Shown here one piece after another: positions 4,195 to 5,559 of a stretch of DNA of 5,559 nt. Location of the stretch: positions 1-5,559 of the forward strand of contig MNVK01000045.1 of assembly GCA_001871685.1 (NCBI GenBank), given 5' to 3'. Position 1 is the first letter of the stretch. Each line of letters begins with the position of its first letter. The notes under the pieces were generated by a model. The model was given only the letters and a program-made list of their open reading frames with translations. It ran no database searches and was not told where the DNA came from. The position numbers and the translations under genes are program-made. Origin of the DNA: Nitrospirae bacterium CG1_02_44_142 (GTDB lineage: Bacteria > Nitrospirota > Thermodesulfovibrionia > Thermodesulfovibrionales > UBA1546).

Positions 4195-5334
4195 ATGAGA
4201 AGATCAAAATATATCGCAATAACATTTAGCATATTTATTATATCTTTATTTTTATTAAACGCCGGTCTTTCCTTTGCTCAATCAAACTTTATTGTATTCG
4301 GGCCCAAGCAATACAATAAGCCTAAAGGTCACCCTGTAACTTATATAGACAGCTTTCAAGCAAGTGAAGGCGCTAATTACACACTCTGGGTTCAAAGCGG
4401 AGAAGATGGACATCACGAAACAAGACATTTCTCAATTAGTATTAATGGTGTTGAGGTATTGGATATAAAAAAACTTAAAAAACATAACCCTTTTACAAAA
4501 AAAATAAGACTTCAAGCAAACAATACAATCAAAGTAGTTCTAAAAGGAAAAGAAGGAAACTTTATCACGGTAAAAATATTTGGGCCATCCTCAAATATTA
4601 ATATCAGCGTAATATCGCCTACTCATGGTGAAACAATATCAAAGCCTGAAATAATGGTGAAGGGAAATGTAATTAATCGCGCAGGCTATGAGACAGGCGT
4701 GACAGTAAATGGCAAATTGGCAAATGTGTATGGCAGCCAATTCGTAGCCAATAATGTCCCTTTGCAGGAAGGGGCAAATACCATCACGGTCACGGCAAAA
4801 GATACAGCTAACAATGCGGCAACAGCCTCTGTAACAGTCAATGCAGTAAAAACAGGCAGCTATATAAAATTATCTTCAAACATAGATTCAAGTATTGTGC
4901 CCCTTACCGCGTATTTCTCAGCCTCAACCTCATTTATACCAGTCTCATATCAAATGGACTTTGAAGGAGATGGGGTAGCTGATTACACAGGCACAACCTT
5001 TGAGAACATAAACCATACATATACAACAGAAGGAATCTTTTATCCAACAATAACTGTAACAGACAATCAAGGGAATACCTACTCAGATACAATTGCGATA
5101 ACAGTGCTTTCAAAGGCAGAGATAGATGCTTTGCTTAAAACGAAATGGGAGGGAATGAAGGGGGCGCTAACCCGAGGAGATATCGAAGGTGCATTAAATT
5201 ACTTTACATACGATTCTAAAGAAAAATATAGAACAACATTTACACGCTTACAAGATAAAAATCAAACAATAGTTAATTGCTATCATAACATCGTGAACCG
5301 ATTCTTAATGCTCAGGAATATCATAACATCGTGA
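4195..5334 (+). CDS. Secreted Ig-like/PKD-domain protein, 3' end replaced by an insertion sequence
   Basis: AGGAGG at 4185-4190, four bases before the ATG, marks the start. Residues 1-28 are a Sec signal peptide (RRSK, a hydrophobic stretch 7-24, cleavage after SFA28). Residues about 31-130 form a beta-rich domain beginning FIVFGPKQY. Residues about 137-216 are an Ig-like domain (ISVISPTHGETI...VNAV), and about 222-305 a PKD domain with the typical YQMDFEGDGVADYTG, HTYTTEGIFYPTITVTD and a closing AITVLS. A helical segment follows (306-361, KAEIDALLKTKWEGMKGAL...RGDIEGALNYF), which looks like the start of a C-terminal domain. From Cys362 on, the reading frame runs through the terminal repeats of an insertion sequence and stops by chance at 5332-5334. 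The original protein was therefore longer. The function is unknown; such domains usually mediate binding outside the cell. The last 18 residues are probably not native, and the gene may be a pseudogene. Confidence 0.85.
   Translation: MRRSKYIAITFSIFIISLFLLNAGLSFAQSNFIVFGPKQYNKPKGHPVTYIDSFQASEGANYTLWVQSGEDGHHETRHFSISINGVEVLDIKKLKKHNPFTKKIRLQANNTIKVVLKGKEGNFITVKIFGPSSNINISVISPTHGETISKPEIMVKGNVINRAGYETGVTVNGKLANVYGSQFVANNVPLQEGANTITVTAKDTANNAATASVTVNAVKTGSYIKLSSNIDSSIVPLTAYFSASTSFIPVSYQMDFEGDGVADYTGTTFENINHTYTTEGIFYPTITVTDNQGNTYSDTIAITVLSKAEIDALLKTKWEGMKGALTRGDIEGALNYFTYDSKEKYRTTFTRLQDKNQTIVNCYHNIVNRFLMLRNIITS
5281..5299. repeat. Terminal 19-nt direct repeat, outer copy
   Basis: TATCATAACATCGTGAACC, identical to 5319-5337 and 38 nt from it start to start. 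Lying at the tip of the element, it is probably the terminal repeat bound by the transposase. Confidence 0.85.
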
Positions 5335-5337
5335 ACC
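5319..5337. repeat. Terminal 19-nt direct repeat, inner copy
   Basis: Second exact copy of TATCATAACATCGTGAACC, same orientation. The sequence between the copies (5300-5318) differs from both flanks. The stop codon that ends the interrupted PKD frame (TGA, 5332-5334) lies inside this copy. Confidence 0.85.
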
Positions 5338-5341
5338 TTTT

Positions 5342-5559
5342 TTAAGTTTTTCTCTTTGTAATTGGAAGCAAAGGAGCAACGATATGGCCTTCAATCGGGA
5401 AAGAGAAAGATTTGATAATCCTATTGTCTTGTTTAACAACCACTCTCTTTCTATGAGTAGAAATAGTGGCAACAACATACTGCCCCTCAAGTTTCTTCCT
5501 GATGAAATAAGCAGTACCATTGACGTCAATTCTTCCATGGGAGTCAACTTTTCTGATAA
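5342..5559 (-). CDS. DDE transposase, C-terminal 71 residues
   Basis: On the minus strand a frame enters from the right edge (two bases into a codon) and ends at TAA, 5342-5344. Its 71 residues include IRKVDSHGRIDVNGTAYFI, KKLEGQYVVATIS and HRKRVVVKQDNRIIKSF. The pattern R-x-V-x(2)-x-G-x-I-x-V-x-G-x-x-Y followed by L-x-G-x-x-V-x-V and a final I-K-x-F is that of the small beta-barrel domain at the C-terminus of retroviral-integrase-type transposases, closest in style to IS481-like elements. The catalytic DDE core lies outside the window. There is no start codon here because the gene is cut. IS family assignment is tentative; the transposase call is fairly firm. Confidence 0.72.
   Translation of the reverse strand, partial: IRKVDSHGRIDVNGTAYFIRKKLEGQYVVATISTHRKRVVVKQDNRIIKSFSFPIEGHIVAPLLPITKRKT

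Larger units (their letters stand above)
5278..5559 (-). mobile_element. Insertion sequence end, continues past the window
   Basis: The element is recognised by the 3' part of a transposase gene on the minus strand that stops about 60 nt from a repeated terminal sequence, and by the way it breaks the PKD-protein frame. The outer boundary is inferred at about 5278, where family-like protein sequence (…QTIVN) gives way to TGC followed by the first 19-nt repeat. The other end and any target duplication lie outside the window, so the boundary is uncertain by several bases. Confidence 0.7.

Noticed and set aside
5281..5337. CRISPR-like repeat pair
   Set aside because: There are only two copies with a 19-nt gap, next to a transposase gene and within a broken coding frame. 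Terminal repeats of an insertion sequence explain them better.
5305..5547. Open frame of 80 codons on the minus strand at the right end
   Set aside because: It is out of frame with the recognisable transposase C-terminus at 5342-5559 and gives a Leu/Ser/Arg-rich product without a family pattern.

Overview
The window reads as a piece of a moderately AT-rich bacterial chromosome. The ribosomal genes and a secreted Ig-like/PKD protein of a type I associate with Nitrospirota and deltaproteobacterial-grade environmental genomes suggest that sort of host. This placement is a guess from protein style, not from a marker gene.

Region 1 (1-2321) is a cluster of minimal nucleotidyltransferases and HEPN proteins. 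At the left edge is the start of a nucleotidyltransferase gene on the minus strand (1-171, cut by the window). Diverging from it is a complete MntA/HepT-type pair on the plus strand (297-719 and 716-1141, ATGA overlap). Facing that pair tail to tail is a second complete pair on the minus strand (nucleotidyltransferase 1923-2321, HEPN 1469-1930). A small lipoprotein gene (1173-1472) is joined to the second HEPN gene by another ATGA overlap. Both nucleotidyltransferases keep GSx10DxD plus the third Asp, and both HEPN proteins keep RX4HXY. Both pairs therefore look catalytically intact and are expected to be toxin-antitoxin modules in which MntA AMPylates and silences the HepT RNase.

Region 2 (2322-3906) is housekeeping. 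An EamA/DMT-family membrane transporter on the plus strand converges on the rplU-rpmA operon (L21, L27) on the minus strand. Between the convergent 3' ends lies a short tract of GTGTCAGT/ACTGACAC-type palindromes that reaches into the last codons of rpmA.

Region 3 (3907-4194) is an intergenic stretch with a minus-strand rplU promoter and one or two candidate plus-strand promoters for the next gene.

Region 4 (4195-5559) encodes a secreted protein (signal peptide, beta-rich N-terminal domain, Ig-like domain, PKD domain, start of a C-terminal domain). It appears to be cut near nt 5278 by an insertion sequence. The element shows two direct 19-nt copies of TATCATAACATCGTGAACC at its end and the last 71 codons of a DDE-type transposase on the minus strand (5342-5559).

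A recurring theme is translation initiation. The four promoter-proximal genes of the left half (starts at 171, 297, 2321, 2369) each have a good -10 hexamer only 6-7 nt before the ATG and no Shine-Dalgarno sequence, which predicts leaderless mRNAs. rplU, rpmA and the PKD gene instead have clear GGAGG sites.
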